Shown: positions 9,874 through 18,790, counted from the first letter of the stretch. The stretch is 64,000 nt of DNA from Yoonia tamlensis (GCF_900115105.1 NZ_FOYP01000001.1:1-64000), one strand, 5' to 3'. A program made the numbers and translations. Notes: generated by a model from the sequence alone, not told the origin.

Positions 9874-9907
9874 AAAGCCCCCGCTGAGTAATCTGCGGGG
9901 GCTTTTT
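9874..9907 (+). terminator. Rho-independent terminator after rplP
   Basis: Perfect eight-pair core GCCCCCGC/GCGGGGGC with loop TGAGTAATCT, A-tract before and TTTTT after. It ends the rplB-rplP transcript before the inserted block. Confidence 0.92.
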
Positions 9908-9934
9908 GTATTTCGGGATATGAAATTCCCGCTG

Positions 9935-10735
9935 CTAGAACCGCACAACGCTGGTCGGCGTGATCCGGTAGACTTCGGCGGCCAGATCGTTGTTTTCCAT
10001 AAACCGCGCGATTGATCCGAATGTCGCGGTGGCGACGTTCGGGCCGTGGTCGGCGGTGGTCAGGGCTTGGGATGCGACAGTCGCAAAGGCGCGTTGCAAC
10101 CCGTTGACCGCGATCGGTTGCGGCACGAAATATGCGGCAGTGTTGGCTTTGATCTGGTTCAGATCATCGGTGTCATAAAGCGCAGCCATCAGCACATTCA
10201 GCGTATGTTCGGTGCAGTTTTGGAACCGGTTGGTATTGGGGTTCGAAAGCGCGGAATAGACCGGATTGTGCAGCGCTGAATAGGTCGGGCTGCCGATCAC
10301 ATCCAGCAGTTTGGTCTGCAGGCGCGGGTCAGGGATAATGATGCCAGCGTCGAACACATGTGCGCCGGCAAAGAAATCTGCGGGGCTGTCTTGGACCAGA
10401 TCGCTGCGCACGGGGTTATCGGCCTGTTGGTACAGGTTATAGACGCGGTAGCCCTGTCCGGTGCTGCCGTCTGCAAGGGTAATCCGCGAATAGACCCAAA
10501 TGCCGACATGGGTATAGGTCACATCATCGGGTAGCTGTGCAGGGTCGCGCCCGACACGGGCAACAATAGCGACACGCGCACCACGCGCGGCAAGGTCCTG
10601 TTGCACGCGGTTTGCAAAGCTGGCGACTTGATCCGCGGGCAGAATAGCAACGCCATTGGCGCTGCTTCCGGCCTGTGCTTGCATTGGCGCGGTGAGCGTG
10701 GTGGCAAGCAGGCATGCTGAAATGAAACGTTTCAT
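9935..10735 (-). CDS. DUF2145 family exported protein
   Basis: 266 residues with an N-terminal signal peptide (MKRFISACLLATTLTAPMQA), so probably periplasmic. The mature part matches the DUF2145 pattern: THVGIWVYS, YRVYNLYQQADNP...SDLVQDSPADFF, then FQNCTEHTLNVL with a cysteine. The function of the family is unknown. I chose the ATG at 10735 because AGGCGG lies nine bases upstream; an ATG at 10744 has no spacing for it. It is second in a two-gene unit with the small lipoprotein gene (13 bases apart), both probably read from the promoter at 11077-11105. Confidence 0.82.
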   Translation of the reverse strand: MKRFISACLLATTLTAPMQAQAGSSANGVAILPADQVASFANRVQQDLAARGARVAIVARVGRDPAQLPDDVTYTHVGIWVYSRITLADGSTGQGYRVYNLYQQADNPVRSDLVQDSPADFFAGAHVFDAGIIIPDPRLQTKLLDVIGSPTYSALHNPVYSALSNPNTNRFQNCTEHTLNVLMAALYDTDDLNQIKANTAAYFVPQPIAVNGLQRAFATVASQALTTADHGPNVATATFGSIARFMENNDLAAEVYRITPTSVVRF

Positions 10736-10748
10736 GATGATCATCCGC

Positions 10749-11042
10749 CTATTTCAACACAGGCGGGCCATCGGGCGCCGGTAGTGGGATGATATAGGTG
10801 CCATCGGGGCCATAGGCGGCATCAGCCAGCCCTGCGCCGGAAACTGTAAGCACGGTGCCCGCAGCCGTAAGCGGGGCCGCGCTGACCAGTGCCGCGCCGG
10901 TTCCAACGGCGGCGACGCTGTGCCCCAGTGCGTTGCCGCTATGATCAACGGCTTGCGCGGAATGCTGTGCGCTGGGTGTGGCGCATGCGGCGGATAGTGC
11001 AAAGACGCCAAGGATAATTGACTTGGGTAGAAAGCGTTTCAC
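10749..11042 (-). CDS. Small lipoprotein-like membrane protein
   Basis: 97 residues from a GTG at 11042, which has GGAG six bases upstream. The N-terminus is a short basic stretch and a hydrophobic helix ending ALSAAC, a loose lipobox (cysteine near residue 21). A second Ala/Gly-rich hydrophobic stretch (VAAVGTGAALVSAAPLTAAGTVL) follows. Longer readings starting upstream run back through the promoter and operator region, so I reject them. The family is not recognised. It sits upstream of the DUF2145 gene and is probably co-transcribed with it. Confidence 0.7.
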   Translation of the reverse strand: MKRFLPKSIILGVFALSAACATPSAQHSAQAVDHSGNALGHSVAAVGTGAALVSAAPLTAAGTVLTVSGAGLADAAYGPDGTYIIPLPAPDGPPVLK

Positions 11043-11049
11043 GAGAGTC

Positions 11050-11080
11050 TCCAATTCATGATCAATGTTCATGAATTGGA
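11050..11080 (-). promoter_or_regulatory. Perfect 12-bp inverted repeat over the -10 region
   Basis: TCCAATTCATGA and its exact complement, separated by seven bases. It covers the -10 box and start of transcription proposed for the lipoprotein-DUF2145 unit, so it is a good repressor site. As RNA it would pair with the GGA of the ribosome binding site, an alternative mode of control. Confidence 0.6.
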
Positions 11081-11105
11081 TAGAGCGCAAAAACCATCTC
11101 GTCAA
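11077..11105 (-). promoter_or_regulatory. Promoter of the lipoprotein-DUF2145 unit
   Basis: On the minus strand: TTGACG (11105-11100), 17-base spacer, TATCCA (11082-11077). It is flanked on both sides by palindromes. Confidence 0.6.
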
Positions 11106-11113
11106 CAAAAAAA

Positions 11114-11126
11114 TGAACGGCGTTCA
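11114..11126. promoter_or_regulatory. TGAACG palindrome upstream of -35
   Basis: TGAACG-G-CGTTCA, a perfect 13-base palindrome of the kind bound by TetR-type regulators, just upstream of the -35 box. No regulator gene is adjacent. Confidence 0.45.
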
Positions 11127-11139
11127 CGAATTTTGGCGA

Positions 11140-11760
11140 TTAGCCCCAGCTATAATTAAAGCTGACAGAAATACGTTCGTCTTCTTCGGCCATGTTCATC
11201 GGCACCTCGTGGCGCAGCCAGCTTTCCCACAGCAGCACATCACCCACGGCGGGTTTGATATAGATGAACGGGCGCAATTCTTCGCGCGCGCCTTTGGTGC
11301 GGGTGGGGGCGGCCATCATCATAGGCAGGCGCGGGTCCTCGAGCTTGAGCGCGCTGGCACCTTCGGGCATGGCGACATAGGTTGTCCCCGAAATCACCGA
11401 ATGCGGGTGGATGTGGCTGGTGTGAATGCCACCCGGCGGCAGGATGTTGATCCAGATATCTTCAAGTTTGAGTTCCTTATCCCCAAGATCGAATTCCAGA
11501 TCCTTGGCAAAGGCGGCAACATGCGCATCCAGCACTTTGACCAGATCGGCAAAAATCGGAAACCGCCATGGCAGATCCGTCAGCGATGCATAGGACGTAT
11601 AGCCAGGATAGCCGTGTTCGTCGCACCAGCTCTGGCCGGCCTCGTCATCATCGGCGATCACAAGACAGGAATTTTCCAGCTCGACGGGGTCAATAGCCCC
11701 ATGTGCGGACAGGCTGGCGTGATAAAGGCGGGTCGCAAACAGCGATTTGATATTGGACAT
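11140..11760 (-). CDS. TIGR02466-type 2OG-Fe(II) oxygenase-like protein
   Basis: 206 residues. The pattern fits the TIGR02466 family of putative 2-oxoglutarate/Fe(II) oxygenases: NILPPGGIHTSHIHPHSVISGTTYV supplies the metal-binding histidines, and WLRHEVPMN...ERISVSFNYSW supplies the distal histidine and the 2OG-binding arginine. The substrate is unknown. A TTG would extend the frame to 11832, but the ATG at 11760 gives the expected MSNIKSLFATRLYHASL start. No strong ribosome binding site. Divergent from the LysM gene. Confidence 0.75.
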   Translation of the reverse strand: MSNIKSLFATRLYHASLSAHGAIDPVELENSCLVIADDDEAGQSWCDEHGYPGYTSYASLTDLPWRFPIFADLVKVLDAHVAAFAKDLEFDLGDKELKLEDIWINILPPGGIHTSHIHPHSVISGTTYVAMPEGASALKLEDPRLPMMMAAPTRTKGAREELRPFIYIKPAVGDVLLWESWLRHEVPMNMAEEDERISVSFNYSWG

Positions 11761-11892
11761 GCGCGCAGCATACTTCAGCCGCAAATCAAGCGCGAGCAAA
11801 ATTGCACCGCCATTCTGACGCGGCGTTAACAAAGATGGATCACAGGAAAACCATATTTAGCGGCTAAACGCGGGGCAGAAGTGGAGATTCTT

Positions 11893-12969
11893 ATGAACAG
11901 ATTACTACCAGTATTGGTGACAGCGGCGGCCGGTTTGGCTGGCAGCTCTGCCTATGCGCAAAGCATTGCGTGCGGCGAAACATATACCATCCAACGCGGC
12001 GACTACCTGTCGACCATCGCGCAGCGCGCCTATGGCGATCTGGGTAGCTTTAACCTGATCTACAGTGCCAACGTTGATGTGATCGGGCCAAATCCGGGCG
12101 CAATCAAGGTCGGTGACGAACTGGTGATCCCTTGTCTTGATGGTGATCTGGGTGAATCGCAATCGAATGCGTCCATTATCCGCGATGTTGAAACCACCGA
12201 ACAGCTGCCTGGTCCGTCGGGTGATCGCCCGATCCGCGTGTTGACCGCGACAGGCTGGGCGCCGTTTATGGACGAAGATCAGGAACAAGGCGGCCTGCTG
12301 ACCGAGATTATCAACCTTGCGCTGGAAAATGCGGATGGCAAGCCGGCCTATCAGATCGACTTTATCAATGATGATGGGGCGCATTTGCAGCCGCTGATCA
12401 CCGACCACGCCTATGACATCAGCATCGGCTGGAGCCAGCCAAACTGTGAAATCATGGACAAGCTGGAAGATGAATCCAAATTCCGCTGCAACAACCTGCT
12501 GTTCTCTGATGCGATGTACGAAGAAGTGCTTGGTTACTATAGCCCTGCTTCCGACGCGCCGATGACCGACCATCAGGAACTGGTCGGCAAACGCATTTGC
12601 CGCGCAGAAGCCTATACACTGGCCCCATTGGAAGAGGTCGAACTGGTCGAGCCGACAATCACCATTGTACGCGCGCCAACTTCGGCGGACTGCATGAACT
12701 TCCTGCTGGAAGGTAAAGCCGATGTCGCGCTTGTGGCCATCGACGTAGCAACCGGCCGGATCAGCGAACTGGGCGCGGGCGACCAGATCCAGATCCATGA
12801 TCCGCTGACCTATGTTGACGTGCTGCACGCTGTTATCGCGCAGACACACCCGCGTGCCGAAGAAATTCTGGCCGAGGTCAACAGTGGTCTGGCCAATATC
12901 AAAGCGTCAGGCCTGTGGTTTGAAACCGTGCGCCGTCACATGACAGCCTTCCGCGCGCTTAGCCAATAA
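11893..12969 (+). CDS. LysM domain fused to a solute-binding protein
   Basis: 358 residues. A signal peptide (ending SSAYAQ) is followed by a LysM peptidoglycan-binding module, about residues 30-78 (YTIQRGDYLSTIAQRAYGD...NLIYSAN...IKVGDELVIP). Then comes a family-3-type periplasmic solute-binding domain (IRVLTATGWAPFMDED... to the end). The fusion would anchor a binding protein to the cell wall, or sense a small molecule there; the ligand is unknown. The ATG at 11893 is chosen because GTGGAG lies seven bases upstream. No permease or ATPase gene is adjacent, which argues against a standard ABC importer. Confidence 0.82.
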   Translation: MNRLLPVLVTAAAGLAGSSAYAQSIACGETYTIQRGDYLSTIAQRAYGDLGSFNLIYSANVDVIGPNPGAIKVGDELVIPCLDGDLGESQSNASIIRDVETTEQLPGPSGDRPIRVLTATGWAPFMDEDQEQGGLLTEIINLALENADGKPAYQIDFINDDGAHLQPLITDHAYDISIGWSQPNCEIMDKLEDESKFRCNNLLFSDAMYEEVLGYYSPASDAPMTDHQELVGKRICRAEAYTLAPLEEVELVEPTITIVRAPTSADCMNFLLEGKADVALVAIDVATGRISELGAGDQIQIHDPLTYVDVLHAVIAQTHPRAEEILAEVNSGLANIKASGLWFETVRRHMTAFRALSQ

Positions 12970-12990
12970 TCCGCGCGACACCATGCAAGA

Positions 12991-13022
12991 AGCCCCCGCT
13001 TTGACTGGCGGGGGCTTTTTTT
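12991..13022 (+). terminator. Rho-independent terminator after the LysM gene
   Basis: AGCCCCCGC paired with GCGGGGGCT around an eight-base loop, followed by a run of Ts. It lies between convergent genes and may also serve the opposite strand. Confidence 0.92.
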
Positions 13023-13027
13023 GAGAC

Positions 13028-13912
13028 TTACTTCTTCTCGGGATGCAATGACGCGCCCAGAATATGGTCGGAATGCTGGACCGCATGTGACGCGTGCAGA
13101 ACGATCTTGGGGTCAGGCGCGGTGGCGACAGCGGGGTCTTTGTCCGGATAATCCAGTTGCGCCAAGAAATGCCGCATGCAGTTCAGCCGCGCGCGTTTTT
13201 TGTCGTTTGAGCGGATCACAGTCCACGGCGCGTCAGCAGTGTCAGTGTAAAAGAACATCGCTTCTTTGGCTTCGGTGTAATCATCCCAGCGGTCGATGCT
13301 GGCGCGGTCAATCGGCGATAGTTTCCACCGTTTAAGCGGATCGGTTTCGCGCGATGCAAACCTGTTGCGCTGTTCTTCTTGGGTGACCGAGAACCAGTAT
13401 TTGAACAGTGTCACGCCGCTGCGCACCAGCATGCGTTCAAATTCGGGGGTCTGGCGCATGAATTCGAGATATTCGTTTGGCTCGCAAAAACCCATCACCC
13501 GTTCGACACCAGCGCGGTTATACCAAGACCGGTCATACAGCACCATTTCACCCGCCGTCGGCAAATGTTTGATGTAGCGTTGGAAAAACCACTGGCCGCG
13601 TTCGTTGTCGGTCGGTTTGTTCAACGCAACAACCCGCGCGTCACGCGGGTTCAGATGTTCGGTAAACCGCTTGATCGTACCGCCCTTACCAGCCGCATCG
13701 CGCCCTTCGAACAGCATCACCACTTTTTGTCCGGTTTCTTGAATCCAGTGCTGTGCCTTCAGCAGTTCAACCTGCAGTGCGGCTTTTTCGTCTTCATAGC
13801 GCTTGCGGGGCAGGCGGCGCGCATAGGGGTAAATCCCGTCCTCGAACCCGATGATCTCGGCGGTGCGGGCTTTTGGTGCGGGGGCGGTTTTTTGCGTCGT
13901 GGTTGCTGGCAT
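13028..13912 (-). CDS. ppk2: Polyphosphate kinase 2
   Basis: Transfers phosphate between polyphosphate and nucleoside diphosphates, usually making GTP or ATP from polyP. The 294-residue product carries the Walker A motif FEGRDAAGKGGTIKRF, the lid region and the Walker B segment YDRSWYNRAGVERVMGF, which identify a one-domain PPK2. The ATG at 13912 is preceded by AAAGGAGAC. It stands as a single gene within the block between rplP and rpmC; a TTGACC-17-TGGTAC promoter candidate lies at 13951-13979 on the minus strand. Confidence 0.95.
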   Translation of the reverse strand: MPATTTQKTAPAPKARTAEIIGFEDGIYPYARRLPRKRYEDEKAALQVELLKAQHWIQETGQKVVMLFEGRDAAGKGGTIKRFTEHLNPRDARVVALNKPTDNERGQWFFQRYIKHLPTAGEMVLYDRSWYNRAGVERVMGFCEPNEYLEFMRQTPEFERMLVRSGVTLFKYWFSVTQEEQRNRFASRETDPLKRWKLSPIDRASIDRWDDYTEAKEAMFFYTDTADAPWTVIRSNDKKRARLNCMRHFLAQLDYPDKDPAVATAPDPKIVLHASHAVQHSDHILGASLHPEKK

Positions 13913-13950
13913 AGTGTCTCCTTTTGCGTTTACACAAAGTGAAACACGAC

Positions 13951-13979
13951 GTACCAATCCTGTCGTTGATATGGGTCAA
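13951..13979 (-). promoter_or_regulatory. Candidate promoter of ppk2
   Basis: Minus strand: TTGACC (13979-13974), 17-base spacer, TGGTAC (13956-13951). The -10 is a weak match. Confidence 0.4.
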
Positions 13980-14079
13980 GGGGGGGGCAGCGGTTTTGAT
14001 GTCAGGACCAAATGAAACTCGACACTATATCATGCACGCCAATCATTGACACGCATGCGAGCACGAGGCAGTCGGGGCT

Positions 14080-14667
14080 ATGTTTAACCGAAATCAACTT
14101 TTACGTTTGCTTTTTGCTATGCCTTTGGCTGGCTGTTCAATAGGGGGCGCAACAATCGGAGACGCGCCAGTTAGAGCAACTCAACTGCGAAGTTCTAGCA
14201 TTACAGTTTTGTCTGCCGAGTGGCAGGATGAATTTGATCTTCGATACAATTACGAAATTATTAACAATGGCAATCAGCCTATGTGCTTCATTGCCGTTCA
14301 CGAGGGTACGGGGGAAATACGACTACCAAACATACTTGAAGTAATTCGCAACGAGATAGGGCAGCCAATCGAATTGGGGCGTGGAGATCCGCTTCCCGAA
14401 ATGGTGAGCGAGGGATTCGTGCCCGCTCAGAGCGTGCTGGTTGTCGAGCCTGGAGAACGCATTAGGGCCGAAGGCTTACTTCTTGGAGATGTACTACCGG
14501 CGGGTAATGAAGGACAGCCAATCTCTTTATCGTTGACAGCGCAGCCAGTACATTGTGTTTCCAGCACATCTGAACAAGCCTCGTTGGAGGCGCTTTCGTC
14601 AGGCCCTGCTATAGTGCATCTTACGCAAGCCCATAAACAATATGTGCCGACCGCAGCGGCAAAATAG
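14080..14667 (+). CDS. Unrecognised lipoprotein
   Basis: 195 residues with a clear lipoprotein signal (MPLAGC, cysteine about residue 19), so likely membrane-anchored and facing the periplasm. The rest looks beta-rich, with no transmembrane helix and no motif I recognise. The DNA is more A+T-rich than the ribosomal genes. It is convergent with the next unknown gene; the two may have entered together. No firm ribosome binding site. Confidence 0.65.
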   Translation: MFNRNQLLRLLFAMPLAGCSIGGATIGDAPVRATQLRSSSITVLSAEWQDEFDLRYNYEIINNGNQPMCFIAVHEGTGEIRLPNILEVIRNEIGQPIELGRGDPLPEMVSEGFVPAQSVLVVEPGERIRAEGLLLGDVLPAGNEGQPISLSLTAQPVHCVSSTSEQASLEALSSGPAIVHLTQAHKQYVPTAAAK

Positions 14668-14710
14668 TCGTACCTGCAAAAAAAAGGCCAGCCCCCTTGC
14701 CACTCAGCAT

Positions 14711-15109
14711 TCAACGCGGGACGCTTTGCACCCAATAGGCTGATGGTATTGTTATTTGCATTAAAGTCTTGTTGCCGACTGATGCTGCAAGATCTCTTTT
14801 TGCGTCAAGCTCATTATCATATATGCCGCCAACAATGCTCCAACACCAATACTCATCGTCGTGATCGCAAGCCTCGGGATTCGTTCCGGTATAGTAGCCA
14901 CTCCAAATCTCGATCCAACCGGCCGGGCGCTGAACTATTGCCGCGTGACGAGGAAGGTCGTCACTAGACACATGAAACAATTGTAAAATTGGATGATCGG
15001 GATGTCTGGGTAATGTCGGTCCGCGTTCTTCGATGTCTAGCGGCTTTATATCGCTATCAGGTTCATAAGCGCTGGGCCTTTTCCACAAAAGATTTCTTAA
15101 TAGCTTCAT
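14711..15109 (-). CDS. Hypothetical protein
   Basis: 132 residues from the ATG at 15109 (MKLLRNLLWKRPS); a GTG at 15160 would add 17 residues. It is soluble-looking and acidic in the middle, with many Trp and Tyr (GWIEIWSGYYTG, DDEYWCWSIVGGIYDNELDAK). No domain is recognised. It is A+T-rich relative to its neighbours and convergent with the lipoprotein gene, from which 43 bases separate it, with no clear terminator between them. Confidence 0.55.
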   Translation of the reverse strand: MKLLRNLLWKRPSAYEPDSDIKPLDIEERGPTLPRHPDHPILQLFHVSSDDLPRHAAIVQRPAGWIEIWSGYYTGTNPEACDHDDEYWCWSIVGGIYDNELDAKRDLAASVGNKTLMQITIPSAYWVQSVPR

Positions 15110-15239
15110 GACGGAACCCAGAGAGAATGAAAGACCGATAGAATGGGTATATTGTGCCACGATGACAACCGGCGGTCATAGAGTTAGGCGCCACTTGTGG
15201 GCTCTGCCGGAAAAGTAGCCATTGTGTCTGCTAAACCCC

Positions 15240-15268
15240 TTGTCACACGGTCGCATCCCCCCTATACG
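15240..15268 (+). promoter_or_regulatory. Promoter of the rpmC block (spc operon)
   Basis: TTGTCA at 15240-15245, a 17-base spacer ending in six Cs, TATACG at 15263-15268, then GCCCAC. It restarts ribosomal transcription after the block inserted behind rplP. The leader is about 75 bases. Confidence 0.7.
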
Positions 15269-15348
15269 GCCCACTTCTACCCCACTCCATCGGGAATCGG
15301 GTCACGCACGTGTGCGGCCTGCCGGTGATGTTGAAAAAGGAAAATGGC

Positions 15349-15555
15349 ATGAACGCCAATGAACTGCGGGATAAAACGCCCGATCAGCTCCGTGAAGAGC
15401 TGGTGAACCTGAAAAAAGAATCCTTTAACCTGCGTTTCCAGCAGGCCACAGGCCAACTTGAAAACACCTCTGGTATCCGCGCTGCACGTCGCAACGCTGC
15501 CAAAGTCAAAACAATTCTGAACGAAAAAGCAGCTGCCGCTGCTTCGGAGGCTTAA
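15349..15555 (+). CDS. rpmC: Ribosomal protein L29
   Basis: Large-subunit protein near the tunnel exit. The start at 15349 gives 68 residues, the normal length, with [22 protein letters not shown] and [20 protein letters not shown] precedes the ATG. The frame is open upstream, but those codons fall in the leader. First gene of the spc block; rpsQ follows after three bases. Confidence 0.97.
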   Translation: MNANELRDKTPDQLREELVNLKKESFNLRFQQATGQLENTSGIRAARRNAAKVKTILNEKAAAAASEA

Positions 15556-15558
15556 TCT

Positions 15559-15789
15559 ATGCCTAAGCGTATCCTAGCTGGGGTTGTCACAAGCAACCAA
15601 AACGAACAAACGGTCACAGTATCTGTTGAACGTCGTTACAAGCACCCGCTGCTTCAGAAAACTATTCGTAAGTCCAAAAAATATCGGGCCCACGATGAGA
15701 ACAACACATTCAACGTCGGCGACCAAGTTCGCATTCAGGAATGTGCTCCCAAGTCGAAAACCAAACGCTGGGAAGTGATCGCGTCGTAA
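15559..15789 (+). CDS. rpsQ: Ribosomal protein S17
   Basis: Primary 16S-binding protein of the 30S body. The 76 residues contain [27 protein letters not shown] and [11 protein letters not shown], the OB-fold signature of the family. It lies three bases after rpmC; an 80-base gap separates it from rplN. Confidence 0.97.
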   Translation: MPKRILAGVVTSNQNEQTVTVSVERRYKHPLLQKTIRKSKKYRAHDENNTFNVGDQVRIQECAPKSKTKRWEVIAS

Positions 15790-15869
15790 GGCGTCCACCA
15801 TCAGTTTAATCGAAACCCTGGGGCCCCGGACGGAAATCGGGACTACCCCATAGGTCGGAAGGAAACCAA

Positions 15870-16238
15870 ATGATCCAGATGCAGACCAATCTGGATGTTG
15901 CTGACAACAGCGGCGCTCGCCGTGTTCAGTGCATCAAGGTTCTGGGTGGCTCACATCGTCGTTACGCGAGTGTCGGTGACATTATCGTCGTATCGGTGAA
16001 AGAAGCCATTCCACGTGGCCGCGTAAAGAAAGGTGACGTCCGTAAGGCCGTTGTCGTGCGCACCGCAAAAGAAGTTCGTCGTGAAGACGGCACATCCATT
16101 CGTTTTGACAGCAACGCTGCTGTTATTCTGAACAACAACAACGAGCCAGTGGGTACACGTATCTTTGGGCCGGTTGTTCGCGAATTGCGTGCGAAAAACT
16201 TTATGAAAATCATCTCGCTTGCTCCGGAGGTGCTGTAA
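15870..16238 (+). CDS. rplN: Ribosomal protein L14
   Basis: Large-subunit protein forming an intersubunit bridge and the RsfS silencing site. The 122-residue product starts [27 protein letters not shown] and ends [12 protein letters not shown], as expected. The ribosome binding site is GGAAGGAAACC. Confidence 0.98.
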   Translation: MIQMQTNLDVADNSGARRVQCIKVLGGSHRRYASVGDIIVVSVKEAIPRGRVKKGDVRKAVVVRTAKEVRREDGTSIRFDSNAAVILNNNNEPVGTRIFGPVVRELRAKNFMKIISLAPEVL

Positions 16239-16240
16239 CT

Positions 16241-16546
16241 ATGGCTGCTAAGCTCCGTAAAGGTGACGACGTGATCGTTCTTGCCGGTAAAGACAAAGGT
16301 CAAAAGGGCACAATTTCGTCCATCGACCCGAAATCAGGTAAAGCGATCGTCGATGGCGTCAATATGGCCGTCCGTCACGTGAAGCAATCTCAGGCAACAC
16401 AGGGTGGCCGCACGCCAAAGGCGATGCCGATCCAACTGTCAAACCTGGCAATCGTTGACAAAAATGGCAAAGCAACACGCGTTGGCTTCCGTATGGATGG
16501 CGACAACAAAGTGCGCTTCGCCAAGACAACAGGGGATGCGATCTAA
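16241..16546 (+). CDS. rplX: Ribosomal protein L24
   Basis: 50S assembly initiator. The 101 residues have the KOW motif near the N-terminus ([18 protein letters not shown]) and the usual basic middle. It starts two bases after rplN, and its TAA overlaps the rplE ATG by one base. Confidence 0.97.
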   Translation: MAAKLRKGDDVIVLAGKDKGQKGTISSIDPKSGKAIVDGVNMAVRHVKQSQATQGGRTPKAMPIQLSNLAIVDKNGKATRVGFRMDGDNKVRFAKTTGDAI

Positions 16547-17109
16547 TGCTTGATACCGCAAACTATACCCCACGTTTGAAGGTTGAATATACTTCCAAGA
16601 TTCGCGCAGCGTTGAAGGAAGAGTTCGGCTATAAGAACGACATGCAGATCCCGCGTCTGGACAAAATTGTTCTGAACATCGGCTGCGGTGCAGAAGCTGT
16701 CCGTGACAGCAAGAAAGCAAAATCCGCACAGGAAGATCTGTCCACAATCGCCGGTCAAAAGGCCATGACAACACGTGCCAAGAAATCAATCGCTGGTTTC
16801 CGTGTACGTGAAGACATGCCGCTTGGCGCAAAGGTAACTTTGCGTGGCGAGAAAATGTACGAATTCCTGGATCGTCTGATCACAGTTGCTATGCCTCGTA
16901 TCCGCGACTTCCGCGGCGTATCCGGCAAATCTTTCGACGGTCGCGGCAACTATGCCACCGGCCTCAAAGAGCATCTGGTGTTCCCCGAGATCAACTTCGA
17001 TAAAATCGATGAGAACTGGGGCATGGACATCGTCATCTGCACCACAGCGAACACTGACGCTGAAGCAAAAGCATTGTTGAAAGCTTTCAACATGCCTTTC
17101 AACAGCTAA
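16546..17109 (+). CDS. rplE: Ribosomal protein L5
   Basis: 5S rRNA-binding protein of the central protuberance. The 187 residues include [16 protein letters not shown] and [26 protein letters not shown], the family signature. It overlaps rplX by one base. Confidence 0.98.
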   Translation: MLDTANYTPRLKVEYTSKIRAALKEEFGYKNDMQIPRLDKIVLNIGCGAEAVRDSKKAKSAQEDLSTIAGQKAMTTRAKKSIAGFRVREDMPLGAKVTLRGEKMYEFLDRLITVAMPRIRDFRGVSGKSFDGRGNYATGLKEHLVFPEINFDKIDENWGMDIVICTTANTDAEAKALLKAFNMPFNS

Positions 17110-17129
17110 GCGTTAGGGAGAGATTAGAA

Positions 17130-17435
17130 ATGGCTAAGAAATCCATGATCGCACGCGAAGTTAAGCGTGAAAAGCTGGTGGCCCAGTATGCTGAAAAGCG
17201 TGCAGCGCTGAAGGCGATCATCAACGATAAAGAGAAGCCCGTCGAAGAGCGTTTCAAGGCAACCCTTGAACTGGCAAAACTGCCACGCAACTCTTCTGCG
17301 ACGCGTCTGCACAACCGTTGTCAGCTCACCGGGCGTCCACACGCCTACTACCGTAAACTCAAGATCAGCCGGATCGCGCTGCGGGACCTTGGTTCCAATG
17401 GCGAAATTCCTGGCATGGTCAAGTCAAGCTGGTAA
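17130..17435 (+). CDS. rpsN: Ribosomal protein S14
   Basis: 30S head protein. The 101-residue product is the long, zinc-free form: it lacks the CxxC pairs and has the C-terminal signature [29 protein letters not shown]. Preceded by GGGAGAG. It sits between rplE and rpsH in standard spc order. Confidence 0.98.
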   Translation: MAKKSMIAREVKREKLVAQYAEKRAALKAIINDKEKPVEERFKATLELAKLPRNSSATRLHNRCQLTGRPHAYYRKLKISRIALRDLGSNGEIPGMVKSSW

Positions 17436-17447
17436 GGAGAGCATAAG

Positions 17448-17840
17448 ATGAACGATCCTATCGGTGATATGCTGACACGCATCCGTAACGGCCAAATGCG
17501 CGGCAAGGCAGCGGTGGAAACACCTGCGTCTAAACTGCGTGGTTGGGTTCTGGACGTGCTTTCAGACGAAGGTTACATCCGCGGTTACGCTAAAAAAGAT
17601 GGCAAAGACGGTCACCCCGCTTTTGCAATCGAACTGAAGTACTACGAGGGTGCTCCTGTTATTCGTGAAGTGAAGCGGGTTTCCAAGCCTGGCCGTCGCG
17701 TTTACATGGGCCCGAATGACCTCCCATCCGTCCGTCAGGGCTTGGGTGTGTCGATTGTCTCCACCTCAAAAGGTGTGATGTCGGATGCAAACGCACGGGC
17801 GGCCAACATTGGCGGCGAAGTGCTCTGCACTGTATTCTAA
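17448..17840 (+). CDS. rpsH: Ribosomal protein S8
   Basis: 30S platform protein; in enterobacteria it represses the spc operon. The 130 residues begin [19 protein letters not shown] and end with the family motif [26 protein letters not shown]. Ribosome binding site AAGGAGAGC. Confidence 0.98.
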   Translation: MNDPIGDMLTRIRNGQMRGKAAVETPASKLRGWVLDVLSDEGYIRGYAKKDGKDGHPAFAIELKYYEGAPVIREVKRVSKPGRRVYMGPNDLPSVRQGLGVSIVSTSKGVMSDANARAANIGGEVLCTVF

Positions 17841-17849
17841 GGGGATAAC

Positions 17850-18383
17850 ATGTCTCGTATTGGTAAAAAACCGGTTGAGCTACCATCAGGCGTTACCGCC
17901 ACGGTGTCTGGCCAGACCGTAGAAGTAAAAGGCCCTAAAGGGACCCTTTCTTTTAAAGCTACCGACGATGTTACCATCACTGTTGATGGCAATGTTGTAA
18001 CTGTAGAACCACGCGGCAAATCCAAGCGCGCGCGCCAGCAGTGGGGCATGAGCCGCACAATGGTTGCGAACCTTGCGACTGGCGTCTCTGAGGGCTTCAA
18101 GAAAGAACTTGAGCTGTCAGGTGTTGGTTACCGTGCACAGATGCAGGGCAAAATCCTGAAGCTGTCATTGGGCTACAGCCATGATGTGAATTTCGAAGTG
18201 CCCGAAGGTGTGACCGTCACATCCGCAAAGCCCACCGAAATCACTGTGGAAGGTATCGACTCTCAACTTGTTGGTCAGGTCGCGGCAAACATCCGCGAAT
18301 GGCGCAAACCAGAGCCCTATAAAGGCAAAGGTATCAAGTACAAAGGCGAATACATCTTCCGCAAAGAAGGCAAGAAGAAGTAA
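17850..18383 (+). CDS. rplF: Ribosomal protein L6
   Basis: Large-subunit protein near the factor-binding site. The 177 residues form the tandem beta-alpha domains and end with the family motif [19 protein letters not shown]...RKEGKKK. It starts nine bases after rpsH, with an AAGGGG ribosome binding site. Confidence 0.98.
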   Translation: MSRIGKKPVELPSGVTATVSGQTVEVKGPKGTLSFKATDDVTITVDGNVVTVEPRGKSKRARQQWGMSRTMVANLATGVSEGFKKELELSGVGYRAQMQGKILKLSLGYSHDVNFEVPEGVTVTSAKPTEITVEGIDSQLVGQVAANIREWRKPEPYKGKGIKYKGEYIFRKEGKKK

Positions 18384-18394
18384 GGAACGCACAG

Positions 18395-18760
18395 ATGGCA
18401 AACAGCAAAAGAACTCTGTTTCTAAAGCGCCGCATGCGCGTTCGGAACAAAATCAAGGGCGTTACAGCCAACCAAGGGCGTGCGCGCCTGTCGGTTCACC
18501 GCTCAAACAAAAACATCAGCGTCCAGCTGATCGACGATGTCAAAGGCGTGACAATCGCTTCTGCTTCATCGCTCGAGGCAGCACTGGGCGTGGTTGGCAA
18601 GAACAACATCGAAGCCGCGACAAAAGTGGGTGCTGCAATCGCAGAACGCGCGAAAAAAGCCGGCGTAGAAGTTGCATATTTCGACCGTGGTGGTTTTCTC
18701 TTTCACGGCAAAATCAAAGCTTTGGCTGATGCTGCACGTGAAGGCGGCTTGAAAATCTAA
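18395..18760 (+). CDS. rplR: Ribosomal protein L18
   Basis: 5S rRNA-binding protein. The 121 residues include [20 protein letters not shown] and the C-terminal signature [26 protein letters not shown]. Two copies of a palindromic repeat separate it from rpsE, an unusually wide gap (139 bases) for these genes. Confidence 0.97.
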   Translation: MANSKRTLFLKRRMRVRNKIKGVTANQGRARLSVHRSNKNISVQLIDDVKGVTIASASSLEAALGVVGKNNIEAATKVGAAIAERAKKAGVEVAYFDRGGFLFHGKIKALADAAREGGLKI

Positions 18761-18766
18761 ATGAAC

Positions 18767-18790
18767 AAGATGGGTGCAAGCACCCATCTT
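18767..18790. repeat. GATGGGTGC palindrome, copy 2
   Basis: AAGATGGGTGC-AA-GCACCCATCTT, perfect 11-base arms, six bases after the rplR stop. Same core as the copy after tuf. Confidence 0.8.
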
